Source: DASVHS01 sp036001325 (GTDB lineage Bacteria > Acidobacteriota > Thermoanaerobaculia > Gp7-AA8). From it: a stretch of 26,511 bases of DNA. Numbering within the stretch: position 1 is the first letter of the stretch; the number at the start of each line of letters is the position of its first letter. The position numbers were made by a program, and so were the translations under genes. The stretch covers positions 1 to 26,511 of the forward strand of contig DASYUK010000461.1 of the NCBI GenBank assembly GCA_036001325.1, read 5' to 3'. The notes beneath the pieces were generated by a model. The model did no database searches. It was not told the DNA's origin and was given only the letters and a program-made list of their open reading frames with translations. Below are positions 7,804 to 14,558 of the stretch, piece by piece.

Positions 7804-9438
7804 GTGCTCACGAACCTGGTTCTCGCCTTCGTGATGGGATTTGCGATTCTGACGATCCTGTTCGTCGTGTCGCAATCACGAACGGGACAGTTCTCACATG
7901 TCGAGCTTCCTCCCTACAGCGGCGCACCGTGGATTCGTCTTCACCTGCTTGACCGCTTTCCTCAACTCGAGCAGACCGGCGGCGCCGATCGTGATCGCGA
8001 CGTGTTGGCGCGGCTGATCGCAGAACGAAAAGTGGCCTTTCGTGTGAGCCGCGCCGCCGATCACCTCAGTCTGGCCCTGCTCGTCCCGCGCGACCGGCTC
8101 AATGAGTCAGAGCGCCAAGTTGTCGCGCTTCTGTTCGCGGAACGCAGCTGGACGAATACGAAGTTGCTCGGCACACCCGTGGCGCACGCGTCGCGTGTCG
8201 GTTCATCGAGCCCTCGCGCGATGCGCCGGTCGCTTTTTGTATTAATGACATGCGGCGTGGCCGCGTATGTTGGGGCGACCATCGTTCATCCGTTGAGTCT
8301 CTTGTTTGGAGGCTGCTCCATCGTCATTCTTGCTGCCGTCTCAGGTTTCGCGTTTCTCTTTGTCGCCTTCGCGAACGGGCGCCGTCTATCCGCTCCGCGA
8401 TCCGCCATCGCCATCACGATCATCGCCGCGGCGTTGCCACTCGGCGCGATTGTTTTCCTTTCCTGGCAAGGCGAGATGCCGCTGACCAAGACGGTGCTGG
8501 TTGCGTTGCCTTTATGGGGTTTGATCGCCTCAGCCATGCTGTTTACGTTCGCGGAAAAATCTTCGGCCTCTGAGGAACAGCGACAAACATTCGCGGCCGC
8601 GAGGACTGCCGCGAACCAACTCGACGTCGATAAGGCGGTTCGTGCTGCCGGTCTGAACATCACCGAAGATGGGTTTCGCCCGCCGCTCGGTGTGTTCACG
8701 GTTCGGCGAATACAACCAGGAAGGCTGAGTGCCGAGCCGCGGCTGGGTCCGGGAGCGGCGCGATTTCAAATCCCGCCTGTCGTGCGACCGGACGAGGTCC
8801 GAATCGGCGACGGCCAATTCCCTTTCGAGACCGCCGGAACAACCGAAGGCGTCACCTGGACCGCTCGCTCGGATTTTCAGCGAATCCCCACCAACGAACC
8901 TGATCCTGATTACCGCGTCGAGTGGTTCACGGTTTGGCGAACGGAGAGAGGCGCGATCGACGGTGTCTTACAGTTTTGGCCCCGATGGGCTGATGACAGC
9001 GCCATCCATTCGTATGCCGACGACGCGGAGGTGCCACAGATTTTTTTGACAGTCCTGCTACCGCGACTGGGCGGTACATACTCCGATGCGCGCGTTCTGG
9101 CCGACGTGGCGCGTCTTCCGGTCGACGATGAGCGGCTTCTCGCTCATTACAAAGTGTACGCCTCAGCGCGGATCGACGCGCAGATCGTCAATCCACATTT
9201 GAAGCAGGTTCTGATCGATCTCGCCGAATCGGTTCATCGCCAACGCGCCGGCGCGCCGAACTTCGCTTTCGATCCGATCGGGGCGATGTCGATGATCATG
9301 TTCTGGCGGCGCGGATTGGCGATTTACTCCACGGCGGCCTCGCGAGATCCGATGATGATCGCGACCATCGCTCTGTTCGGGGCCGAATGCGCCCAGGCCG
9401 TGTCCGATCCTACGCCGCCGGCTGCGCGAAGCCGGTGA
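7804..9438 (+). CDS. Multi-pass membrane protein of unknown family inside the duplicated segment
   Basis: 544 residues from GTG 7804, two bases after the stop of the lipoprotein remnant. There is one membrane helix at the extreme N-terminus (LVLAFVMGFAILTILFVV) and four more at roughly residues 140-260 (for example YVGATIVHPLSLLFGG, VSGFAFLFVAFA, ITIIAAALPLGAIVFL, LWGLIASAMLFTF). A soluble C-terminal half of about 280 residues follows, with many Trp/Arg residues. I recognise no domain. The last eight residues (TPPAARSR) and the stop are encoded by the antisense of a copied NYN-gene tail, so the native C-terminus was replaced or extended. The start is uncertain: no ribosome site is seen, and the frame stays open to 7753. 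Confidence 0.7.
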   Translation: MLTNLVLAFVMGFAILTILFVVSQSRTGQFSHVELPPYSGAPWIRLHLLDRFPQLEQTGGADRDRDVLARLIAERKVAFRVSRAADHLSLALLVPRDRLNESERQVVALLFAERSWTNTKLLGTPVAHASRVGSSSPRAMRRSLFVLMTCGVAAYVGATIVHPLSLLFGGCSIVILAAVSGFAFLFVAFANGRRLSAPRSAIAITIIAAALPLGAIVFLSWQGEMPLTKTVLVALPLWGLIASAMLFTFAEKSSASEEQRQTFAAARTAANQLDVDKAVRAAGLNITEDGFRPPLGVFTVRRIQPGRLSAEPRLGPGAARFQIPPVVRPDEVRIGDGQFPFETAGTTEGVTWTARSDFQRIPTNEPDPDYRVEWFTVWRTERGAIDGVLQFWPRWADDSAIHSYADDAEVPQIFLTVLLPRLGGTYSDARVLADVARLPVDDERLLAHYKVYASARIDAQIVNPHLKQVLIDLAESVHRQRAGAPNFAFDPIGAMSMIMFWRRGLAIYSTAASRDPMMIATIALFGAECAQAVSDPTPPAARSR

Positions 9439-9439
9439 T
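9411..9439. repeat. Short copy of the NYN gene 3' end
   Basis: TACGCCGCCGGCTGCGCGAA and the following GCCGGTGAT match 10483-10511 with a single C/T difference. On the minus strand both encode ITGFAQPAA-stop, the C-terminus of the NYN protein. Here the match ends at GAT, where it fuses to the ATPase copy. It is the scar of the tandem duplication join, with GAT (9437-9439) as shared microhomology. Confidence 0.75.
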
Positions 9440-9945
9440 TGCGGATCGACGCCGACAGTCGGTTCGTCGAGCAGCAGAATGCGCGGGCGATGCAGCGTGC
9501 CCACGGCCATGTTGAGCCGCCGCTTCATCCCGCCCGAAAAAGTCTTCACCGGATCGTCGGTGCGATCGTGCAGCACCGACCAGGCGAGAGCGCGCTCGAC
9601 CGCTTCATCGAGAGCCGTCCCGCTCAAGCCCTGATATCGGCCGAAGACAATGAGGTTCTCGCGGACCGTGAGCAGGGGATAGATCGCGATCTCCTGTGGA
9701 ACGACCCCGATATCCTTGCGCACGCCGCTGTCGCCGGCCACCGCGACACGGCCGAAGATCGACACCCCGCCTGAGTCGGGAGCGACGCGTCCCGTCACGG
9801 TTCGGACCAGCGTGCTCTTCCCGGCGCCGTTCGGGCCGAGGAGACCGAGGATCTCGCCTTCATGGAGGTCGAGGGAGACGCCGTCGAGCGCGCGACGGCC
9901 GTTGAACGATTTCGCCACGTCGGTGATTGCCAGCGGGACTGTCAC
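9437..9945 (-). pseudogene. Truncated second copy of the ABC ATPase gene
   Basis: From GTG 9945 the protein follows the ATPase at 7657 residue for residue, with roughly 25 substitutions, through Walker A (GPNGAGKS), Q-loop, signature FSGGMKRRLNMA and Walker B to VGVDPQ (residue 169). Beyond that the frame runs into the copied NYN tail and the antisense of the membrane-protein gene, giving an Arg-rich tail without homology that stops at 9163. The H-loop and C-terminal regulatory part are absent and no permease gene follows, so an active transporter ATPase is unlikely. The intact frame and conserved motifs mean that the truncation is recent or that the stub is still expressed. Confidence 0.8.
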
Positions 9946-9961
9946 GGCTTATGTATACGAG

Positions 9962-10510
9962 ATGCGCTCGACAAGGGTTCTATTCGCTCTGCTGCTTTTC
10001 GGTTGCGCTTCGCAGCGCTTGCCGGTTCTGCCTGGTCATTATGCTGTTCAGTTCGATCCGGCCGACGCCGGCAGCACCGTTACGGCGATCTCCTACGCGA
10101 ATTCGCTCAACGAAGCGCTCGAGTCGTCGTTTCGGTCGAGGATGGAGCATGTCGACTTCTCCTCGATCATTTCGGCGGCAGACGCTTACGACGCCGTGGT
10201 CTCGGTCGACGTGTTCCTGCCGCGGAAATGGTCGACTGCAGCACCATCGCGGATTCCAGGCGGCACGTCATTGCCGCCGGGCAATCCGATTCCGATGTTG
10301 CGCTATCGCATCGAGCTAGGCCGCACAGTCATCTCTTCGGGAAGCGTGATGCTCGACCTGCCGCAATGGCCGCCGCTCGAGGGGACGAATGTCGATCAGG
10401 TGTTCGCGAGCGCAGCCGAGCAGTTGGCGATGCGGGTCGTGCGCGATTTGAATGGATTAAGCGTACCGCGCCAGAATCCGTTTACGCCGCCGGTTGCGCG
10501 AAGCCGGTGA
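9962..10510 (+). CDS. Predicted lipoprotein, intact copy
   Basis: 182 residues from ATG 9962. A short basic N-terminus, a hydrophobic stretch and the lipobox LLFG-Cys are followed by ASQR, so a lipid-anchored envelope protein is predicted. The body resembles small periplasmic proteins with an ABC-associated lipoprotein fold (repeated strand-like segments, SSGSVMLDLPQWPP), but I cannot name a family. It is divergent from the truncated ATPase by 16 bp, as its remnant is from the intact ATPase, so the pairing with this transporter is ancestral and suggests a shared role. Its 3' end overlaps the convergent NYN gene by 29 bp. Confidence 0.75.
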   Translation: MRSTRVLFALLLFGCASQRLPVLPGHYAVQFDPADAGSTVTAISYANSLNEALESSFRSRMEHVDFSSIISAADAYDAVVSVDVFLPRKWSTAAPSRIPGGTSLPPGNPIPMLRYRIELGRTVISSGSVMLDLPQWPPLEGTNVDQVFASAAEQLAMRVVRDLNGLSVPRQNPFTPPVARSR

Positions 10511-11300
10511 TCACATACGACCCCGACTTCACATCCTTCTTGATCTTGATGATGTTGTTGTTCTGCGCGTCTTCCAGCAGATCGCTGAACGTGTTATAGC
10601 CGTAGTACTCCTCGTTGAACGTCGGCTTCTTGCGCTGCATCGTCTGCTTGACCATCGATCCCCACAGGATCTCTTTGTTCTCGCGCATCAGTGCTTTGAT
10701 CGAATCGATCAGCAGCTTGAACACCTCGGCCTGCTTCTTGTCCTTGAAGGCGACTGACGGCGCCTTCTGCATGCCGCGCACGAGATCCTCGTAAAAGATG
10801 AACTCGTCGCAGTTGTCGATCAGCAGATCGCTCGACGAGTTCTTCACGCCGCATCCGATCACGTATTTATCGTTCTCTTTGAGCTTCGACACGAGCGGCG
10901 AGAAATCGGAGTCACCCGAGGCGATGACGAACATGTCGATGTGCTCTTTGGAGTAGCACATGTCCATGGCGTCGACGGCCATGCGGATGTCGGCGGAGTT
11001 CTTTCCCGAATAGGCGCGCGCCGGGATCTCGATCAGCTCGACGGCCGCCTCGTGAAGCTCGCGTTTGTAATCGGGGAACTTGTCCCAGTCGCAATAGGCG
11101 CGTTTGGCGACCAGCTTCCCTTTCTCGAGCAGGCGCTCGAGGAGCAGACTGATCTCGAATTTCTTGTATTTGGCGTCGATGACGCCGATGGCGATGTTCT
11201 CGAAGTCGATGAACAGCGCGATCTTGCTCTCACTGATGCTGCGGTTGGAAGGGCCTATATCGTCCTCACTCTCGGTTTCAAAGGCTGGCTTACGGGACAT
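10482..11300 (-). CDS. NYN-domain ribonuclease with C-terminal LOTUS/OST-HTH domain
   Basis: 272 residues. The N-terminal NYN (PIN-like, LabA type) domain shows FIDFENI with Asp32, SADIRMAVDAMD with Asp104, and ASGDSDFSPLV with Asp130 and Asp132: the acidic metal-binding set expected of an active nuclease. The C-terminal 85 residues (WGSMVKQTMQRKKPTFNEEY then YGYNTFSDLLEDAQ) form a LOTUS/OST-HTH domain, an RNA-binding winged helix. Such proteins are thought to cleave or process RNA; the target is unknown. It is monocistronic, convergent with the lipoprotein (29-bp tail overlap) and divergent from the hydrolase. Its last 29 bases are copied at 9411. Confidence 0.88.
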   Translation of the reverse strand: MSRKPAFETESEDDIGPSNRSISESKIALFIDFENIAIGVIDAKYKKFEISLLLERLLEKGKLVAKRAYCDWDKFPDYKRELHEAAVELIEIPARAYSGKNSADIRMAVDAMDMCYSKEHIDMFVIASGDSDFSPLVSKLKENDKYVIGCGVKNSSSDLLIDNCDEFIFYEDLVRGMQKAPSVAFKDKKQAEVFKLLIDSIKALMRENKEILWGSMVKQTMQRKKPTFNEEYYGYNTFSDLLEDAQNNNIIKIKKDVKSGSYVITGFAQPAA

Positions 11301-11330
11301 GACTGTTCGAGTCTAGCAAAGTGAACGTCA

Positions 11331-11370
11331 CCTTTTGCCGCGCCTCGCTACTTCGTTAACGGCAAAGGAG
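11331..11370 (+). promoter_or_regulatory. Hairpin overlapping the ribosome-binding site of the hydrolase gene
   Basis: CCTTTTGCCG (11331-11340) can pair with CGGCAAAGG (11360-11368) with one bulged T and a 19-base loop. The right arm contains most of the Shine-Dalgarno AAAGGAG (11364-11370) of the ATG at 11379, so folding would hide the ribosome site. Whether this regulates translation is inference. Confidence 0.4.
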
Positions 11371-11378
11371 ACATTCAC

Positions 11379-12233
11379 ATGAAACGCCTCAGCTTCCTCA
11401 TTCTGATCGCAATCGTCGCGGCGGCGCATGCCGATGAGCCGGCCGCTTTCAGTGTCCGCGTGACCGGAAGTGGTCCCGCGATGATCCTCATTCCCGGTCT
11501 GGCCAGCCCCGGCGAGGTCTGGAGCTCGACCGTCGAGCATTACCAGAACCGTTACACCTGCCATGTCCTTACGCTGGCGGGTTTCGCCGGACAGCCGTCG
11601 ATTCAGCAACCGTTGATCGAGACGGCGCAGCGGCAACTGGCGTCCTACATCCGCGCGAACAAGCTCGATCACCCGATGATCGTCGGCCACAGTCTCGGCG
11701 GATTTCTCGCGCTCAGTCTCGCCGCCAGCGAACCCGACCTCGTCGGGCCGATCATCTCTGTCGATGGCGTCCCGTTTCTGCCCGCGCTCTTGAATCCGTC
11801 AGCGACGGCGGAGTCAGCGGCGCGCCAGGCCGAAGGATTGCGCGCAGCGATGGCGAAGCAATCGGCCGAGGAGTTTGCGGCGCACAACCGGCGGAGTCTC
11901 ACCATGATGATTACGAGTCGCGACGACGTGGACCGCATGGCCGCTGCGGGAGCGAAATCCGACCCGCGGGCGGTGGGCGAGGCCACGGCCGAACTGATGT
12001 CGACCGATCTGCGCCCGGCGATGTCGAAGATCCGCGTTCCGGTGCTGCTCATCGGCGCGGGTGGATGGGCCCGGTCGGGAATGAAAGACCGTCTCGCCGC
12101 TGCTTATGAAGCGCAGGTCGCGTCCGTTCCGAAGCATCGTTTCGTGCTGGCGGAGAAGGCGCGCCACTTCATCATGCTCGACGATCCGCAGTTCCTCTTC
12201 GCGACGATCGACGCATTTCTGGAGAGCAGATGA
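11379..12233 (+). CDS. Secreted alpha/beta hydrolase
   Basis: 284 residues. A signal peptide covers about residues 1-18 (AAHA before DEP). The alpha/beta hydrolase fold is shown by the oxyanion-region LIPGLASPG (37-45), the nucleophile elbow GHSLGG with Ser105, the strand VPVLLIGAGGW where the acid loop normally lies, and His263 in RHFIMLDDP. The substrate cannot be read from sequence; an esterase or lipase-like activity in the periplasm is likely. The ribosome site AAAGGAG is eight bases before ATG. The stop overlaps the start of the sigma-factor gene as ATGA, so the enzyme and the regulator are co-translated. Confidence 0.88.
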   Translation: MKRLSFLILIAIVAAAHADEPAAFSVRVTGSGPAMILIPGLASPGEVWSSTVEHYQNRYTCHVLTLAGFAGQPSIQQPLIETAQRQLASYIRANKLDHPMIVGHSLGGFLALSLAASEPDLVGPIISVDGVPFLPALLNPSATAESAARQAEGLRAAMAKQSAEEFAAHNRRSLTMMITSRDDVDRMAAAGAKSDPRAVGEATAELMSTDLRPAMSKIRVPVLLIGAGGWARSGMKDRLAAAYEAQVASVPKHRFVLAEKARHFIMLDDPQFLFATIDAFLESR

Positions 12234-13345
12234 CGAGCGAAGCGTTCGCTCTCGAGGGCGATGTTCGCGCGGCGATGCTCGGCGACACCGATGCTTACCA
12301 GCGTCTCGTCGGCCGCTGCGCGAACACCGTCTGCTCCATCGCGCTGGCCATCGTGCGCAACGTACAGGCCAGTGAGGATGTCGCGCAGGAGGTCTTTCTC
12401 GTCGTCTGGACGAGCCTGCGCAAGCTGCGCAATCCGGCGAGCTTTCTGCCGTGGGTTCGACAGGTCACACGCAATCAGGCGTATCTCTGGTTGCGCGAGC
12501 ATCGGCGCGAGACGCTCGATGAGGAGGCGCTCGCCGCCGCTGTGGACGTCCGTCCCGATCCGGCCACCTCGCTGCTTTATGATGAAGAGCGTCGCGTGCT
12601 CGCGGCGGTGATCGACGATCTTCCCGAAGAAACGCGCGAAGTCGTGATCCTCTACTACCGCGAGGGAAGCTCCGCCCGCCAGGTCGGCGAGCTTCTCGGG
12701 CTGAGCGAAGATGCGGTCAAGCAACGGCTGTCACGCGCGCGAACGCGGATGCGCGAAGAGATGCTGCGCCGTTTCGGCGGCATCGTGGCCCGCACCGTCC
12801 CGGCGGCCGGTTTCGCGACCGTGATTGGAGCGGCGATCACCGCGAGCGCTCCGCCGGTCAGCGCCGCGGTGACCATCAGCGCCGCGAAGGCCGCCGGCGG
12901 TAGCACGGTGACGTCCGTACTTCTGCTGCTGGTCAAGGGGGCCGGTGCCGGTGCTCTCGCCGGTGTGGCTGGTGTGATCTTCGGACTTCGCCCGCTCGAG
13001 CGCACGAACTTCGACGAGCGGGAGCGGCGAGAGCTTCGACGATTCAAGGCCGCGGCGATCATCAGCGTGGTGCTCGCCGCTGCCGGATTCACATTCACCG
13101 CTCACCTGCGCCCGCACTGGTTCTGGATGTGGATGGTGTATCTCCCGTTCGCGATCGCGCTTTCCTATCTGTACAGATTTCGCCTGCCGCGCATCCTCGA
13201 GCGACGATTTGCCGCCGAGCGAGCAATCGACCCGACTGCTGAGGCTCGCCAGCGGCGGCAGCGGCGCCTCAGCTTGATTGGGCTCATCGTCGGGGTGACT
13301 TCTGGCGCCGTCGCTGTCCTGTTGGGAATCATGATGGCGCATTGA
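12230..13345 (+). CDS. ECF sigma factor fused to a multi-helix membrane domain
   Basis: 371 residues; ordinary ECF sigma factors are about 180-200. Residues 20-90 form sigma-2 (YQRLVGRCANTVCSIALAIV, ASEDVAQEVFLVVW, FLPWVRQVTRNQAYLWLREH). Residues 125-182 form sigma-4 (LPEETREVVILYYREGSS, QVGELLGLSEDAVKQRLSRA). From 185 on there are four or five hydrophobic segments (GFATVIGAAITAS, GAGAGALAGVAGVIFGL, IISVVLAAAGFTF, WFWMWMVYLPFAIALSYLY, LIGLIVGVTSGAVAVLLGI). The fused part probably ties the sigma factor to the membrane and could act as a built-in anti-sigma or sensor. No separate anti-sigma gene is adjacent. The start overlaps the hydrolase stop (ATGA) and the stop overlaps the next gene (TTGA). 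Confidence 0.88.
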   Translation: MTSEAFALEGDVRAAMLGDTDAYQRLVGRCANTVCSIALAIVRNVQASEDVAQEVFLVVWTSLRKLRNPASFLPWVRQVTRNQAYLWLREHRRETLDEEALAAAVDVRPDPATSLLYDEERRVLAAVIDDLPEETREVVILYYREGSSARQVGELLGLSEDAVKQRLSRARTRMREEMLRRFGGIVARTVPAAGFATVIGAAITASAPPVSAAVTISAAKAAGGSTVTSVLLLLVKGAGAGALAGVAGVIFGLRPLERTNFDERERRELRRFKAAAIISVVLAAAGFTFTAHLRPHWFWMWMVYLPFAIALSYLYRFRLPRILERRFAAERAIDPTAEARQRRQRRLSLIGLIVGVTSGAVAVLLGIMMAH

Positions 13346-14325
13346 CGAATTGGGAGCGGCTACACTGTCGCTGTTTGCGTTCGTACGCCACTCTGGCCCG
13401 GCCGTTCACTCTTCTCCCTCCGCTGTTCGGCATCATCTCCGGCGCCATCTGCGCATGGGGATCGGCGCACAATCCCGATCCCGTCCGGCAGCTGACCGCC
13501 TCCGTCGTGCTCACCGTGATCCTCGGATCGCTTTGCGCGTCGTTCATGAATGCCGCGTCGAATGCGATCAATCAGATCTACGACCTCGAGATTGATCGCA
13601 TCAACAAGCCGAACCGTCCGCTCGTCACCGGCGAGCTCACGATCCGCCAGGCGTGGATCTTCAGTTGGGTGATGTACGCGCTGGCGATCGTGCCGACGTG
13701 GTGGGTTGTCGTCTATCCATACACATCGTGGGGCGCAAAATTCCGCGCGCCGCTGCCGGCGCACGAATGCGCGCTGATCTACATCGCCGGGATGATCTTC
13801 ACGTTCATCTACTCGGCGCCCGCATTCGGACGGACGAAGCGTCTGCCGATCGGTGCGAACCTGACCATCGCCATTCCGCGCGGATGTCTGCTGAAAGTTG
13901 CCGGATGGACGATGGTGGCGCGCGCTCTCGTCGCCGAACCGTGGTTCATCGGCAGCATCTTCATGCTCTTTCTCCTCGGCGCAGCGTCGACGAAAGATTT
14001 CTCCGACATCGAAGGCGATCGCGCCGGCGGCTGTCGCACACTGCCGATTCGATACGGTGTGCGTCGCGCGGCGTGGATCATCGCGCCGTTCTTCGTTTTT
14101 CCGTGGCTGCTCATGCCCCTCGGCGCGCGACTCGACATTCTGACCGGCAACCATGTAAGGCTGACGATCCTCGGTTTCGCGCTCGCGGGATGGGGCGTGT
14201 ACACCGTGTGGCTGATCGTGCGCAATCCCGAGGAGCTGACTGCGACCGAGAACCATCCGTCGTGGCGGCATATGTACCTGATGATGATGGCCGCGCAGAT
14301 CGGCTTCGCGGTGGCGTATCTGTGA
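13342..14325 (+). CDS. UbiA-family prenyltransferase
   Basis: 327 residues and about eight or nine membrane helices. Both polyprenyl-diphosphate/Mg-binding motifs are present: N77-x3-D81-x3-D85 in NAINQIYDLEIDRINKPNRP, and D219-x2-D222-x3-D226 in KDFSDIEGDR. The family transfers isoprenoid chains to aromatic or other acceptors (quinones, haem, chlorophyll, glycerol phosphate). The acceptor cannot be assigned here, and no quinone-pathway genes are adjacent. The best start is TTG 13342, overlapping the sigma-factor stop as TTGA; an in-frame TTG at 13375 would still keep the first helix. Co-translation with the sigma factor and hydrolase suggests one operon. Confidence 0.88.
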   Translation: MTNWERLHCRCLRSYATLARPFTLLPPLFGIISGAICAWGSAHNPDPVRQLTASVVLTVILGSLCASFMNAASNAINQIYDLEIDRINKPNRPLVTGELTIRQAWIFSWVMYALAIVPTWWVVVYPYTSWGAKFRAPLPAHECALIYIAGMIFTFIYSAPAFGRTKRLPIGANLTIAIPRGCLLKVAGWTMVARALVAEPWFIGSIFMLFLLGAASTKDFSDIEGDRAGGCRTLPIRYGVRRAAWIIAPFFVFPWLLMPLGARLDILTGNHVRLTILGFALAGWGVYTVWLIVRNPEELTATENHPSWRHMYLMMMAAQIGFAVAYL

Positions 14326-14404
14326 CGGAGCCGGCCGTTGTGAGCACGGTCACGATCTCACGTGAGGCCGGGACCGAAGTTGTAGGAGTCCGGAGGTGAA
14401 CACC

Positions 14405-14506
14405 ATGGTGTGGATCGTCAGCATTCTTCTCTCGGCTTCGCTTGTTGCCTCGTTGAGATGGATTCCGGTTCCGGTGACGACAATGCGAAATCGAACGCGT
14501 CGGTAA
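14405..14506 (+). CDS. 33-residue single-helix small protein (putative)
   Basis: ATG 14405 is preceded by GGAGG at 14392-14396 with an eight-base gap, among the best ribosome sites in the window. The peptide begins MVWIVSILLSASLVASLRW, a predicted membrane helix, followed by a basic tail (MRNRTRR) and TAA. It is followed 25 bases later by a strong terminator. The ribosome site, the membrane-type composition and the terminator support a real small membrane protein at the end of the UbiA operon. The length is too short to exclude chance. Confidence 0.45.
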   Translation: MVWIVSILLSASLVASLRWIPVPVTTMRNRTRR

Positions 14507-14530
14507 ACGACGCGAAAACGAGTGAAACCG

Positions 14531-14558
14531 AGCGCCGCCCGTTGGCGGCGTTCGTGTT
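14531..14558. terminator. Bidirectional hairpin terminator between convergent genes
   Basis: CGCCGCC (14533-14539), loop CGTT, GGCGGCG (14544-14550): a perfect 7-bp GC stem extendable by two weaker pairs. It is followed on the plus strand by TTCGTGTTT and preceded on the minus-strand reading by the PAP2 stop. It lies between the small ORF (stop 14506) and the minus-strand gene end (14558). Confidence 0.7.

Larger units (their letters stand above)
9437..10510. repeat. Tandem duplication, copy B (ATPase stub, intact lipoprotein, NYN tail)
   Basis: Counterpart of copy A. Order within the unit: ATPase 5' two-thirds (minus), 16-bp divergent spacer, lipoprotein (plus), NYN gene 3' end (minus). Copy B keeps the complete lipoprotein and is contiguous with the intact NYN gene, so it preserves the ancestral right flank. 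Copy A preserves the ancestral left flank (the complete ATPase and permease). Confidence 0.75.

Noticed and set aside
9163..9436. C-terminal tail of the truncated ATPase as a functional domain
   Set aside because: It is antisense to the end of the membrane-protein gene and the copied NYN tail, with shuffled Arg/His-rich composition.
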